Assembly (NCBI GenBank): GCA_016802295.1 | Contig: JAESIW010000138.1 | Location: forward strand, 3,500,152 to 3,564,151 | Direction of reading: 5' to 3' | Length of the DNA: 64,000 nt | Source: Brachionus rotundiformis | Taxonomy: Eukaryota > Rotifera > Eurotatoria > Ploima > Brachionidae | Shown here: piece after piece, positions 34,855 to 46,625 of the stretch | How the letters are laid out: each line of letters opens with the position of its first letter | How positions within the stretch are numbered: the first letter of the stretch is position 1 | Translations under genes and position numbers: made by a program | Notes under the pieces: model-generated | Database searches by the model: none | Told to the model about the DNA's origin: nothing | Seen by the model: only the letters and a program-made list of their open reading frames with translations

Positions 34855-35584
34855 ATTTAAATTAAATAGAATAATAATATATTGATTTAAAAATGATTCG
34901 TTTATACTAAAAGTCTGCTTGAATTGATCAAATTTAGATTCCAAACTGTCAACTTTACATCGAAGCTCATTATTTTTAGTTTTTTCATCCTCAATAGCTC
35001 TAGCTAGATCAGTTATTTTACTTTTTATTCTAGCATTTTCATTTTCTAATTCAGAATTTCGATGTTTTTTATTTTGGAACTTTAAGAGCCTATTGATTTA
35101 TTGGTCTTGACGTTTGTTCTTGACATTTCCGTCTCATTACAACCCACAATATCTTCCATTATGCAACTACATTCTTCTTTTGAATCAATCTTACCAACTA
35201 TTCCTGTGTAATTCTTATCGTTGAAAAAAATTTGATAGCTTTCTCCTATAATAATCTTTTTCTGAGTTTCGATTGCATAAATTGAGAAAACTGAAAACAT
35301 TCGCTTAGGCTCGGGCCAGAAGTTATCCTGTTTTCACCATCTGATGTCGATAAAGACGATTCTTGTTGAATTTTTTTATCCTAGGAGTTAACTTTTTTAA
35401 CTTAAGAAATAATTTATTTCTGTAAAATGCTTGATCTTTAAGCAACTTTGCTTGATTCAAAAATATACCTCTGCACAAACCCTGCAGAGTAATTGTACAC
35501 CTTTGAGAATACTTTTTTATGATGTGCAAAATTCAGAAACTTGCAGACTTATTTTATTGCTTAATTTTAAGCAAATTTGCTTGT
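34855..35584 (-). mobile_element. 730-bp dispersed element, copy 2
   Basis: Second copy of the element at 29803-30531, offset 5049 bp over most of its length, with the same two open frames at 35529-35323 and 35300-35082 and the same frame changes. Differences are a few substitutions and one A-run indel near the left end. No direct repeat flanks this copy, so its target duplication has decayed or it arose by another route. It lies 260 bp from the 3' end of VANGL. Confidence 0.65.
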
Positions 35585-35846
35585 CCAGCATAGCCATATA
35601 AAGTTTAAACAGTATCTCCACGAAAATAACCACTTATTTATTTTTTTGATATTATTTTTGCTGTGAAAATTCAACATGTCTGGCTTACAGTGTAAAGTAA
35701 AGCATAATAGCACTATGCATCACACGGAGCGAATAAGGATAAAAGTGAAAATAAGTCAAAAATAAGTTTATTTAAACAAAACAATTAAATCTAGAATATT
35801 TTTATTTTTTTTAAATAACAAAACAAATAAAACTTAAAGCCAAAAT

Positions 35847-37607
35847 TTATACAGTTGTTTCACTATTAATTTTAAGAACGAATTTATTTCGCTTTGGGTC
35901 AAGAATGTCCTCAATTAGATTGAATCTAGGCAGTCGTTTGACACTACACATCAGACTAACTTCATTTTGCTTCAATACAAACATAACTTCGTTATCCAAA
36001 GACTGATACAATGCCAAATCTGAAATCAGAATCCATGTTTGATTAGTTGAACGCGCATTTTCGCTAAACAATCTCTGCTGGTTGAGCAACATGGCACGGT
36101 CATTGAAAGAAATGGCCTCACCTTCAAAGTATCTTTGCAAAAAAGATTTCGGTGTCATGTCATAGGAAATACATTCAGCCAAATGATTGACAATACTTTG
36201 GCGTGTAAAAAAAGGCTGTTGTTTGGTAATACGCAGAAAGCGTCTCAGATCTCTAGCTATTGAGGTGAAAACAGCTTGGGCAGCTTCGTGGGGATCCATC
36301 AGGGTTTTTTTTTCATAATTCTCAATACTTTGCGACTCACCCATATTGAAATCTCGCCGGACCAAACTAAATGCATCTTCAGTCACCTGCAACAAACGAG
36401 CTTTTCTCTTCTTTAATCTCTTGTCATACTCATACTCTTCAATTAGTCTATCGCTAACTGATAGATTAAAATTTCCATCAGCCGACTTGCTTGATCTGTT
36501 ATTTCTGGTACTTCTCCGACTCTTAATTGATTCAGTGTCTGCATTGTCGCCACCTTTGCGATTTATTTGCTCTAACTGCATCAACTGGGCCGCTCTTTTT
36601 TTATGAGCTATTTCAAGCCATGGATTGTATACCTTAAAATCTCGATAATACTGTTCTAAAATCCAAGTAGCTGCTTTTTGGATACTCATGCTTCCAATGG
36701 TGTACTGACGACACTCTCCATCAGGTGATCGAACTATCTTGATCACAAATCTGGGCTCCAAATGCCTCAACTCGAGTATAAACACACTTATGATGAATAC
36801 AAAAAGAAGCACGTCTACATAGGAGACGGTGAATTGTAGTATCTTGTAATAGTCCGAAAGCTGTATGTCCAGTATGCGGACATAATAGAAAAGCCAGTAG
36901 GAAAAGGTTATAATTGTTAGCAAGAGTATTAAAATAGCTCGGAGTTCATTAATCCGAGGAAGGGGCGATTTGGGCCGGCGGACAAACACTGCCCAGTTAC
37001 CGAGCAGCAGAATGAACAGCTTGAATGCAATACCGATTAGTATACCTTCGCACTCAAGAGCACATTCGTTCATGTACCAGTCAGCATTGAGCTTGGGAAT
37101 GAGTACAAACAATACTGGTGTAATAAACGAGGCTGTACAAATTAAAATGGCGCTTATTAGGCCATGGTATAAATGAAAAAAATCAAATAAACATTTTAGA
37201 AATGATTTATCATCTTGGGTGGTATCTTGGTCATATTTGTAGTTGAATTGAGAAGAGCGTCCGTCTTCAGTCATGTCATCATTAAAGTCTGAAAAGTCAG
37301 CAGTGTTGGCGGTGGTGTTTGTATCGCCCCAGTTGTCGTCCATAGGAAGTATCTGCACCTGTATTTTTTCAGGTTCTGGCTTTTCATAGGTTGGTTCGTT
37401 GATGCTTAAAATGTGATGAGATGGCGGCGGCATTGCCGGAAGAGGTGGCTCTTTGTTTGCTTGATTGGTTTTATTTTTTGTTCGCGCATAGACAGATTGT
37501 CTTTCACAATAGTCTGAATCGGTGTGCTCGTGTTTGGATGCTGGTGCCAGTAAAGTACTCTGGCGACCGCTGGTCTGATTAGACATCATCACAGTACCGA
37601 ACATCAT
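35847..37607 (-). CDS. VANGL: Van Gogh/Strabismus planar cell polarity protein
   Basis: Four-pass plasma-membrane core component of planar cell polarity signalling; it partners with Prickle and opposes Frizzled-Dishevelled. Single exon, 586 residues, against about 520 in vertebrates; the excess is in the N-terminal tail. The family N-terminal motif MDDNWGDT is at residues 88-95. Four hydrophobic segments lie at about 150-170, 190-208, 222-242 and 258-278. The cytoplasmic tail has the family blocks RSPDGECRQYTIGSMSIQKA, WILEQYYRDF and LNQQRLFSENA. It ends ETTV, a class I PDZ-binding motif like the vertebrate ETSV, which binds Dishevelled and Scribble. The absence of introns is unusual for the family. 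Confidence 0.97.
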   Translation of the reverse strand: MMFGTVMMSNQTSGRQSTLLAPASKHEHTDSDYCERQSVYARTKNKTNQANKEPPLPAMPPPSHHILSINEPTYEKPEPEKIQVQILPMDDNWGDTNTTANTADFSDFNDDMTEDGRSSQFNYKYDQDTTQDDKSFLKCLFDFFHLYHGLISAILICTASFITPVLFVLIPKLNADWYMNECALECEGILIGIAFKLFILLLGNWAVFVRRPKSPLPRINELRAILILLLTIITFSYWLFYYVRILDIQLSDYYKILQFTVSYVDVLLFVFIISVFILELRHLEPRFVIKIVRSPDGECRQYTIGSMSIQKAATWILEQYYRDFKVYNPWLEIAHKKRAAQLMQLEQINRKGGDNADTESIKSRRSTRNNRSSKSADGNFNLSVSDRLIEEYEYDKRLKKRKARLLQVTEDAFSLVRRDFNMGESQSIENYEKKTLMDPHEAAQAVFTSIARDLRRFLRITKQQPFFTRQSIVNHLAECISYDMTPKSFLQRYFEGEAISFNDRAMLLNQQRLFSENARSTNQTWILISDLALYQSLDNEVMFVLKQNEVSLMCSVKRLPRFNLIEDILDPKRNKFVLKINSETTV

Positions 37608-40360
37608 TTTTATCCTGAAGAAATGTTCTAATAGAAAGTCTAAAATTTAGTGTATTTATAGTTAACTTTTGAACTCTCTCACTCCTGTATAAAAATGTTT
37701 ATCTAGTATGTAGAATAATTTCTTGCATATCGTGTCCGCACGATTAATGGCTATTCAATTTGTTGTTGATTATGTTTTTTTTTGTTTTTAATTCGTTCAG
37801 TTTGTCTTAATGTGTTGTAAAAATATTGACTTTAACGTAAAGTATTCGCCATACTTGATGAATTTATAGCAATTGATCCAATTTAGTTAGTTGTGGGCCG
37901 AATAAATATGTTTTTAGGACATGGACGAATTCTAAGTGTTTGATCAGAGAGTCGGCATTTTTCAGCAAAGTACATGGCTTGAATGCATACAAAAGTTAAG
38001 GAGACCGACCTAGAAAGACATTTTATCAAAATGATTTATATTGATTTATTTTTGGGATTAAATTTGTAAATAAGATCATTATTTATAATTTCTTTCTTTT
38101 TTTTTATAAATAAACAAGCAACAGCAATAAGAGTTATTTTTGTTAATTTTTTCCTTCATTTATTTAAATATTTATGAATTATATCCTTAAAAATTTTAGT
38201 TATTGAAATAAAACAAGTCCATCCAATCTTCTATTTATCAGAGAAATTTTTCTTTTACTTAAAAATGTTTTAGTAAAGACCAACTTAATTTAGGAATTTT
38301 TACAATGGAAAAACTGAATGGTAAATAGTAATGCAAAAAAAATGGTCAAAAATTCAATTAAGTTTTTTACAACTAATCAGTTATCATTTTCTAAAAGATG
38401 ATATTAGTAAATCGTATCAAATTAAACAAAGTTATAATGATAATTAGTGATTGTTAGATTGTTTCATTCAATCAGCCAGAATAATCTATAAATTCTTTTT
38501 TTTTACTAATCAAAGATTGCTTCAAATTATCTAACAGTTCCTTTTCTTGCTCATAAAATTTTTTAACATTATCAACTAAATTTTTAAATTCTTTCATTTC
38601 AATATTCAAATTTAAAAACGAATAAAAAGTTTGATTCTCTGGAAAATTGTGAGAGAAATAACAAAATTACCAAAATGTTGCAGAAACGCTAAAATACAAT
38701 TAATTTAAATATAATTTTAAGTAATAGAAATATTTTATCAAAGATTATTTAAATTATCTTTTTTCATGATATGTGACTAAATAGCTTTTCACCAGTGCCT
38801 TTCACTATACTCTTTTGTGATATTCATTGTGAAAGACATTTTGTAATATTCATTTTAAAATATATCTAATATAGATCCCAAATAATATTTCAAATTAAGT
38901 TATTGGTTCTATGCTTGCCGATGCAAGAATTAACTTCAAAGAACAAATAAGAAGGTTTTTAATCAAATTTATACTTATTAGTTTTAAGCAAAAATTGTAA
39001 AAATACCTATAGATATTAGTTTTCCCATTTATAGAGACTCTAACGTGACATTTTATGGTAATTCTTCTTAAAAAACATTTTTGCAAAATGCTTATTCGCT
39101 CATTACTGTCTAGTTTAAAGACTATCTAATTATTTAATTAATTTTTTAAATTTTTTTTAGAATTAAATTGAATTAAATAATTCTGTAAATGTAAAATAAT
39201 CTCTTATCTGTTTATTTTATTTAATTTTAATAATTTTTCAAATATCGATTAATCAATAAAATTTTTATTTATTGTTACATTATTCAAAACTCAAAAGGCT
39301 ATATATCATAACGTTTTATTTTGCTGTAAAATATTTAACAATGAAACAAATGAAAACTACAATTTTTAAATGAGACTTATAAAATCAAAATTAAACATAT
39401 ATTTTTATTAAATATAAATTATCAAATAAAATAAATATTTATTATAACTAGATATTTTTAAAAAAAAAATTTCAAAAATAAATTCTAAAAAATCTTAAAA
39501 TTGTTATTATTTTAAAACTAAAAGTAAAATTTTTTGGAATTTTTTTTTGTTTCTGCTTAAGAATGTTTTTTCGTGAAATCTGATTAGTTTAGATCTTTAA
39601 AAAAGATATTGCTTATAATCAAAATAAAATTACGATTATCAGATTTTAATAAATGTAATTTTATTCTGGATTTAATACTTTCATTTATTATTAAAATTTT
39701 AATAAACTTTTTTTAATTGTAGCTCTTTGGAGTGCTACAAATTTTTAAATTATTATTTTCATTTTTTTTTTGACCATTTGGTTTTCAAATTGTTTTTTGT
39801 ACAAAACATGATAACATTGGATATTATAAATAATTAAGTAATAAAAAACGATTTCAATAAAAAATTTACTTTCAAAAACCAAAAAAAATATCACTTTGTA
39901 AACAAGCATTTGTTGAAGTAATCATAAGTAAGTTTAATGTATATTAACAAACAATTATCAATACCTATTAGCAAATTTTGGTCCTAAGAAACATAATTGT
40001 GAATTATAATTTTCATTTAATTATAATGAAAAATATTCTTATAATTTTGAATTATTATTAGCGGCAAGTTTTGTCAACCAAGCACTGTCTAATTCGAAAA
40101 ATCAAATCTTATATTGATAAATATTGAAAAAAATTCTTGAGAAAAATGTAAATTTTTTTATTAAATTAACAAAAAAATTTAATTGAAATTGAATGCAATA
40201 CTTGCAAAAATAAAAATAAATTTTCATTACATTTTTTCTCTTATTCTTTCTTTATATTCTTTTAAATTAATTTTTTAATTAACGCCAGTATACATCATTC
40301 GAACAATTTATCTAAAAAATTTAATTTTTAACTTATATTTTCTTGTAATTTAGTCCCATC
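37608..40360. other. AT-rich region between VANGL and hexokinase
   Basis: VANGL promoter and 5' leader lie in 37.6-38.0 kb, where GC is a little higher. A coiled-coil terminal exon candidate is at 38472-38638 and a possible upstream piece at 38895-39120 (both minus). From 39.1 to 40.3 kb nothing is seen except an acceptor-like site just before the hexokinase ATG, suggesting an intron in its 5' UTR. Confidence 0.5.
38472..38638 (-). CDS. Probable terminal exon of an unannotated minus-strand gene
   Basis: After an acceptor (ttttccag) at 38639-38646 the minus frame stays open for about 55 codons to TGA at 38472-38474 and encodes a classical amphipathic coiled coil (EFKNLVDNVKKFYEQEKELL ...) ending EFIDYSG. 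No start codon precedes it, so upstream exons are needed. A minus-strand open frame around 39120-38895 (containing RISILQKCFLRRITIKC) might be one, but I could not make the phases join. The family is unknown. Confidence 0.35.
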
Positions 40361-42363
40361 ATGCCATCTGAAAACCAAGTTGTAATCGATACAACACAAA
40401 AAGTTATCGATGATACAGTAGGACAAATTATGAGATCCAATACTAATAAGATAGCAAATTTCGGTAAGAATTTAATACGCAAACTTTTAACAACCTCAGC
40501 TACCACAGTCAGCATCGGAATCGTAAGTGTCCTTGCTTATGCCATTTATCGTACTTACAAACGATCTAAACCCAGAAATACATCAAAGCACCAAGTATCA
40601 CTTGATAGCTATGTCGAACCGGACATTGGCAAATCTAAACGAACCAAAGAACAAATCGAAGAAGTAAAGCACGGTTTTAAATTATTTATTAAAATAATTT
40701 TATTTTTTAAAAGATCCAAAAGCGTTTAGATGAGTTTAAATTAAGCGATGAAATACTAAAGCAAATAATGGACATTCTTGAAGCTGAGATGGAAAAAGGT
40801 TTGAACCGATCTACACATAGTGAAGCTGATGTAAAAATGTTACCAACTTATGTTTGCCAACTACCCACTGGTAAAGAGTCCAACGATATACTGGCTTTAG
40901 ATTTAGGAGGTTCGAATTTTAGAGTTTTGTATATTCGTTTGAGAGAAAATGAAGAACCAGTTATTGTTAACAAAGTTTTCATTGTTTCCGAGAGTATTAT
41001 GAAAGGCACTGGTGAAAAGCTATTTAGTCACATAGCCAATTGTTTATATCTATTCATGAAAAACCACAACTTGGATATGAACCGAACTTATCCATTGGGA
41101 TTTACATTTTCATTTCCATGTCGCCAGCTTGGTCTGTCAAAGGCAATGTTGCTCAGATGGACGAAAGGATTTTTGTGCTCCGATGTGGTTGGAGAAGATA
41201 TTGTGGCAATTCTTCAAAAATACATAGATGCTAGAGGAGTAATTTAAACCACTAAAATAAACTATACAATTAAATTTAATTATTTGTTTATTATTTTAAG
41301 GATATTAAAGTAAAGGTTTGTGTATTAATAAATGATACCGTTGGTACAGTGATGTCAACTGCTTATTACGATAGAAAGACCGCTCTTGGACTCATTCTAG
41401 GTACAGGAACAAATGCCTGTTACATCGAAAACATTGATCGAATTGGAATACTTGACTCCTTTGTTGAACCTGATCAAAAACAGGTAGCCAAATAATAAAG
41501 TTTTAAATTTTAAATTTTAATTAATGTGTATACTTTAGATGCTTGTCAATACAGAATGGGGAGCTTTCGGTGAAAATGGAAGCATTGATTTTATTCGATC
41601 TCGATACGACGAAGAAATAGACAAAACTTCAATTAATGTTGGGAAACAAATGTAAAAATATATTAAAAGAATAATTAAAATAAATTGTATTTTAAATTTT
41701 TATTAATTTAATTAGATTTGAAAAAATGGTTTCTGGCATGTATTTGGGAGAATTAGTAAGACTAATGATACTTGAATTAATCGATCGGGAACTTATTTTT
41801 GTTGATGAAATGAAAAAAAATGCATACAGACATGCTCTCTTTACCAAAGGTTCTTTTTACACAAAATATTTAAATGAAATCGAAACAGATTCAAACACCA
41901 AATTTATTCGGACAAAGCGAATACTCAAAGAGCTGGCAGGTATCGAAAACGCGTCAAATGAAGATTGTGCTGTAGTAAAATGTATTTGCATGGCTGTGAC
42001 CAAACGAGCTGCAAAATTGACCGCCGCAGGTAAACTAATATTTTACGAATAATTTTGGCAAAAATTTTAAGTTTCTTACAGGACTGGCAGTCATACTAAA
42101 ACGAATGAATAGAGCAGAATGTACAATAGCAGTTGATGGTAGTCTATTCCGCTATCATCCAAGGATGCAGGCCGTAGTTGAAAAAACCTTGACCAACTTG
42201 GTCAGCTCACTCAATAAAGTAAACAAAAGCTTTTAAAACACTATGTTTTATGTTATAATTAATTTGCTTTAAGTTTAAGATCGTATTATCGACTGACGGC
42301 TCTGGTAAAGGAGCAGCCGTTGTCGCTGCTGTTGCAGCAGAAAATGATCCCATATTTAAATAA
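40361..42363 (+). CDS. HK: Hexokinase with an N-terminal membrane anchor
   Basis: Phosphorylates glucose to glucose-6-phosphate with ATP, the first step of glycolysis. Seven exons: 40361-40663, 40714-41238, 41301-41483, 41539-41651, 41716-42029, 42082-42218, 42280-42363; 552 residues, one catalytic unit. Motifs in order: phosphate-1 LALDLGGSNFRV, sugar-binding FTFSFPCRQ and WTKGF, NDTVGT with the catalytic Asp, GTGTNACYIE, NTEWGAFG, and the adenosine block STDGSGKGAA. Ahead of the catalytic core is a ~100-residue extension with one hydrophobic helix (ATTVSIGIVSVLAYAIY, about residues 47-63) followed by basic residues. That looks like a true membrane anchor, unlike the short amphipathic mitochondrial-binding tail of animal HK1/HK2. 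A broken second copy of parts of this gene lies at 48295-48609. Confidence 0.93.
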
Positions 42364-44297
42364 CTTTTATTCTTGATCATTCAAAAATTGAATAAAAGAA
42401 AAATATTTTATCACCAAAATTCAAATTTGTTTCCTGTTGAAAATTCCATTAAAATATATTTATTTATTTAACATTTAGCTTAACAAAAAGCTAAACATTT
42501 TTAGATACGATTAGAATTAAATAAAATAAATTGTTTACAAATTATTTATTTTCTAAATGTAATTATTCGTAAAGGTGCCTAAAAACTTAAATATTTTTTT
42601 AAAAAATAAGCCCAAACGCCTGTCTAGCTATTTGATTTAAGATGTACAATTCGTTTTTTGCTTCGATGGTATCAATTTTAGTAGAAATATTTAATTTTGG
42701 AGGACAAAGCTTGATTGACTTAATTTGATGGCCTATTGTATGTTCTGCCTCAATTTGGTTATTCTTAATTGCATAGGACAATTTATTATTCAAGTCAAAT
42801 TTTCTATTGTTTAGTTCAAATGTATTATTAGGATTTGATGGCTTTTCCATAAAGATAAAATTCACAGGTTGGCTTGTAAGTTGATTTTTGACAATAATAA
42901 TTCCATTAGCAACGAAATAGGTCGATAAGGTTATATACAACAATGTTGAAGAACAGATAAAAAATATTTTGATTAATAGAGAAAAATTTTTTAATATGGA
43001 CAAGAGAGAGAAATGGTTTGAAAATGATAATAAAGCTTCTAAATCTGAATATGTACAATTACCGAGTTGAAGTTTGATTTTTTTCCTTGTTGCTCTAATT
43101 AAAATAATAATAATAAAAAAAATTGTTTTAAGTAATAATAAAAATACTTTTCAGTTAATTCATTTGTAAAGTTCCAAAATTCTTCACATGTAACAAATAA
43201 TTCCCATTCCTTAAAAATTACAATTTTCTTAAAAAAATGCCATAACTCAAAAAGTTGATTACCATTCTTTTTAGAAAAACTTTTTCCAACTTATTTATTT
43301 TTTCTACCGGTATATCTGCTGATTCGGCCCACTGGTCATTGTAAATTTCATCATCTTCTCCTTCATCAATCAAAAATTTACTTGCCAAAAGCTTAAATAA
43401 ATAAATTGAAAAATAAAAATTAGTCAATCGTATAAAATTTTCTTACTATCGAAATTAGACAGAGCTCAGTGTTGCTAAAATTTTCAAAATTTTCTTTCTT
43501 TGGATTAAAGTAGGAATCAATCAAGTTTTTTGCCGAATAACAATATGAACATTTTTTGTCATTTTTGTAAGGATTTAATTTTGTTTTCAGTCTTTTGAGG
43601 TATAAAAGTGCCACTATTATGGCATATGGAGAAATAGCTCTATTTCTTGACATCTCAAAGACAAAAGATAAATCGTTTAGAAAAAATTTATCTTTTGTCA
43701 AACCCTGAACATATTCGGCTATGGTATCTTTACAGACTTTAAGAAATTGATTTTTTTTTAATTCAAAAAATAACCTGTTAATGGCAAAGATAGATTTCTA
43801 AACTTAAAATATTTTGAATGCTCTTCATCACTGTACTCATATTCATAGTCCGAAAAAAGTCCATCATCATTATTGTCTAGTTCATCAAGAAAAAGATTCT
43901 TATGAAATCTTTCTTCATTGTTTCTACCCCTCATAAAACTAAACCTCATTGTTGGGAATCTGTTTGAACCAATTTTTTCTAAAAATAAAAATAATTAAAT
44001 CCAAAAGCTCTTCTTTGAACACCCAAGTCTAGGATCTGAATATTTATTCGTTCCATTTTTATTATAAAAAAAATTTATGAATAATCAAATTTATTCTTAT
44101 TTTTGTTATAATGCTTGTAAATAATTTTCATATATTGTTAACTATATTTTGTCTAAAATATATGGTTTTTTTTTACTAAATGGTAGATTTATGGATAGGA
44201 AAAATAAGAAAGTATTTTAACTTTTTAATCAAATTTTCGAATTTATAAATGTTTTTTAGCTAGAAAATAAACTCCTTATTTATTAATTTAAATAGCA
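42160..44297. repeat. Duplicated 2.1-kb block, copy A
   Basis: Matches 48408-50545 at a constant offset of 6248 bp. It runs from inside hexokinase exon 6, through the whole CNPPD1 gene, to 350 bp beyond its start codon. By eye I find one difference, at 42173 (C) against 48421 (T); the introns and flanks I compared were the same. Confidence 0.93.
42599..43949 (-). CDS. CNPPD1: CNPPD1 (cyclin Pas1/PHO80 domain protein), copy A
   Basis: Cyclin-fold protein; the animal family is poorly characterised and predicted to be membrane-associated. Exons on the minus strand: 43949-43775, 43736-43447, 43391-43263, 43209-43148, 43094-42599; 383 residues with consistent phases. After an acidic N-terminus (DYEYEYSDEEH), the cyclin-like core reads RNRAISPYAIIVALLYLKRL, LLASKFLIDEGEDDEIYND, VEKINKLEKVFLKRM and EWELFVTCEEF, following human CNPPD1. 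Then NCTYSDLEALL and a hydrophobic helix (IKIFFICSSTLLYITLSTY) in the family's usual place. Relative to human, the Pro-rich C-terminal tail is replaced by a ~90-residue tail. Tail to tail with hexokinase: the two stop codons are 235 bp apart. Confidence 0.9.
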
Positions 44298-44510
44298 AAT
44301 CAATAAAACATGCCAAATGATGCCACTGATACAATCAAATCATCAAAAAATATAGAATATTCTCACCTTGAACAAATCCAGTTAGAATCAAATACAGAAT
44401 ACTTGGATTTTGTTTCCCATTATTAAAAAGAAAGTAAAATATGTAAATTAAATACGGCGTCAATTCAGACAGTTAAACTTGCTGAATCGAACCAAAATGT
44501 GTACTTTATA
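44298..44510 (+). pseudogene. Broken fragment of USF exon 3
   Basis: Aligns without gaps to 52126-52338 of the USF gene (offset 7828) with about ten substitutions. The aligned frame is broken by a TAA where the intact gene has GATTAC, and the homology stops before the bHLH region. It begins exactly where the CNPPD1 duplicate block ends, so a deletion relative to copy B removed the CNPPD1-USF spacer and the first two USF exons. Confidence 0.9.
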
Positions 44511-46625
44511 ATCGTCACGATAAATCCTTTTTGAATTTCCTCAAATAAAAATAAAATTTACTATTTAGCTAAAAAATTATGAATTTTTCTAAATAAAAAA
44601 TAAGCTTTTGAATTTTATTATGCTGTTGGATCCTAGGTTATTCTCGGGTCCTCTAAACAACATTTAAATAAAAAAGTCAAAAACTGATGTATAGGCTAAT
44701 GCTACTTTTGTTTTATTGGATTAATCAAGTATTAAATTTTTAATTGAATTTAAAAATTAAAGAATTACAAAAACAATAAAAAATCAATTGAAAATTATCG
44801 AGAAACAAAAATAAAAGGAATAAACTTAGTGTTTTAGTGCCATTTTTGTTACCACATAAAAATTAAATAAATTCAATAATATTGCTACATAATAATATTG
44901 TTCCATATAACAAACAATTTAACACAGTGCAAAATTCCAAATATAAATATTTTCTTATATTTGTTAATAACTTAAACTCTTGTTTGTTTCTATTTTACTT
45001 CCATTAAACTATTTCAATCATCGCAAATTAATTATATAAATTTGCACCTTTAAAGCTTATGAGTTTTCAGCCTAATAATTTATTAAAATTTTCTCGTCAT
45101 TTTATTATACTTTTTTATTTTAATAACTCAACTGTTTGATTATAGTTTATTACTTTTTAGCTACATTGTCTATGAATACTTTTTAGAATTAATTTATAAA
45201 AATTTTCCTCCTAATTATAGTCTAATAATATTGTATTTAACAATTGAATTATAAAATTATAAAAATTAAATCATTTAATAATTAAGTAATTGAACTTTTA
45301 TAAAGCAACTAAAATGTGAAAAAATATTAATTTTTTTTAGATATTAGCACAATAACAGTATTTTGATTTTGTCCTTTTTTATTAATAGAAATTTTGACCT
45401 ATCTTAAATTATTTTTTAAATTATATAATATTATTATAATGCAAAATCACGAGAGCATACGCATATTGAATTAAGAACTGTCATGAAAACTATATAGAAC
45501 ATCGTGTTTATTGTTTTGAAATTAATTAAAAACTTATTGAGACTTTAAAGATTAATTTAAGTATTTAACATTAGAACTCAAATTTTTTATGAATGAAATT
45601 TTTAAAAAATAATAAGGATTAATTTAAAAAAATTAAAATATTTAAATAAAAAATAATAGACAGTGAACGACTATTCGACGTTTAAAAATTCAAAATATCT
45701 TTGTTTGCTTATAGTTTATAACTTTACTTAGGTTCTAATTTAATCATTAAAATAAGAAAATGTTAATTTAAGGGCACTTCGAATTTTGGACAGAAAGAAA
45801 AAAACAAAAATTTTAATTAAAATAACATTCTTTCTTTAGTTGTAGAACTGGTTTTGCAAAATAGTTTATGTATTAAAAGATAGTTAAATTTTAATTGAAA
45901 AGTTTTAGAACTAACCTAATATGTGTGATGTTATGATTGCCTAAAATATTGAATTCTTTCAAATATAGAAAATTTTTCACGAAATAGAGATAAATTTTTA
46001 GAGGAAATTTTACCTAACTTTAAAGTCCCGCTGGGTACTAACACCTAATATTACTTTTTGACAATCAAAAATGTTTTTTTTTTGAATTTTAAAAAGTGTT
46101 AATAATTTTTAAATTTTTTACCGAAATTATTTTTTTCTTTCAGATCAATCATATTAATAACTTAACACCAATTTAATATAATTTTGAAAATATTTTGAAA
46201 AAAAATTGCCTCTTTTTTTTTTTGCTTTAGATAAATACGACATAGGACTTATTTTTTGTCTTATTCAAATAAATAAACCAAACACTCACTGAATTATCAG
46301 CGTAAATAATTAAAAAATTAAGCTAACATAAAATTTATTTCTCTTTATTCGTAATAGAATATTCAGTTGAGCATATTTTTATAAACACTAATGAACAAAA
46401 AATAATTTACTTAAATTCAAACAAATTAAAAACTATGTGCAGTCAACTTATCTTTTTTCTAAAATCTAATTAATGAATAAATTAATAATAAATTAAATTT
46501 CATAAATGCCAAATCAAAAAGAAAAAAAGATTTATTTTTGATCAACTGACGTGTTGTTTTTTGTTTGTATTTTTGTTTCTCAATTTAATGCTTTATTATA
46601 TTTATTAGATAGTTAATAAACCCTA
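44511..46625. other. AT-rich stretch before nucleobindin
   Basis: No gene seen. The last 100 bp are the nucleobindin promoter and leader, with a TGACGTGT element at 46547-46554. Confidence 0.55.
46547..46554 (+). promoter_or_regulatory. UPRE/CRE-like element upstream of nucleobindin
   Basis: TGACGTGT, 72 bp upstream of the ATG, is one base from the TGACGTGG core bound by ATF6/XBP1 in unfolded-protein-response promoters. Mammalian NUCB1 is reported to be linked to ATF6 signalling, so the place is sensible, but an 8-mer alone is weak evidence. Confidence 0.3.
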
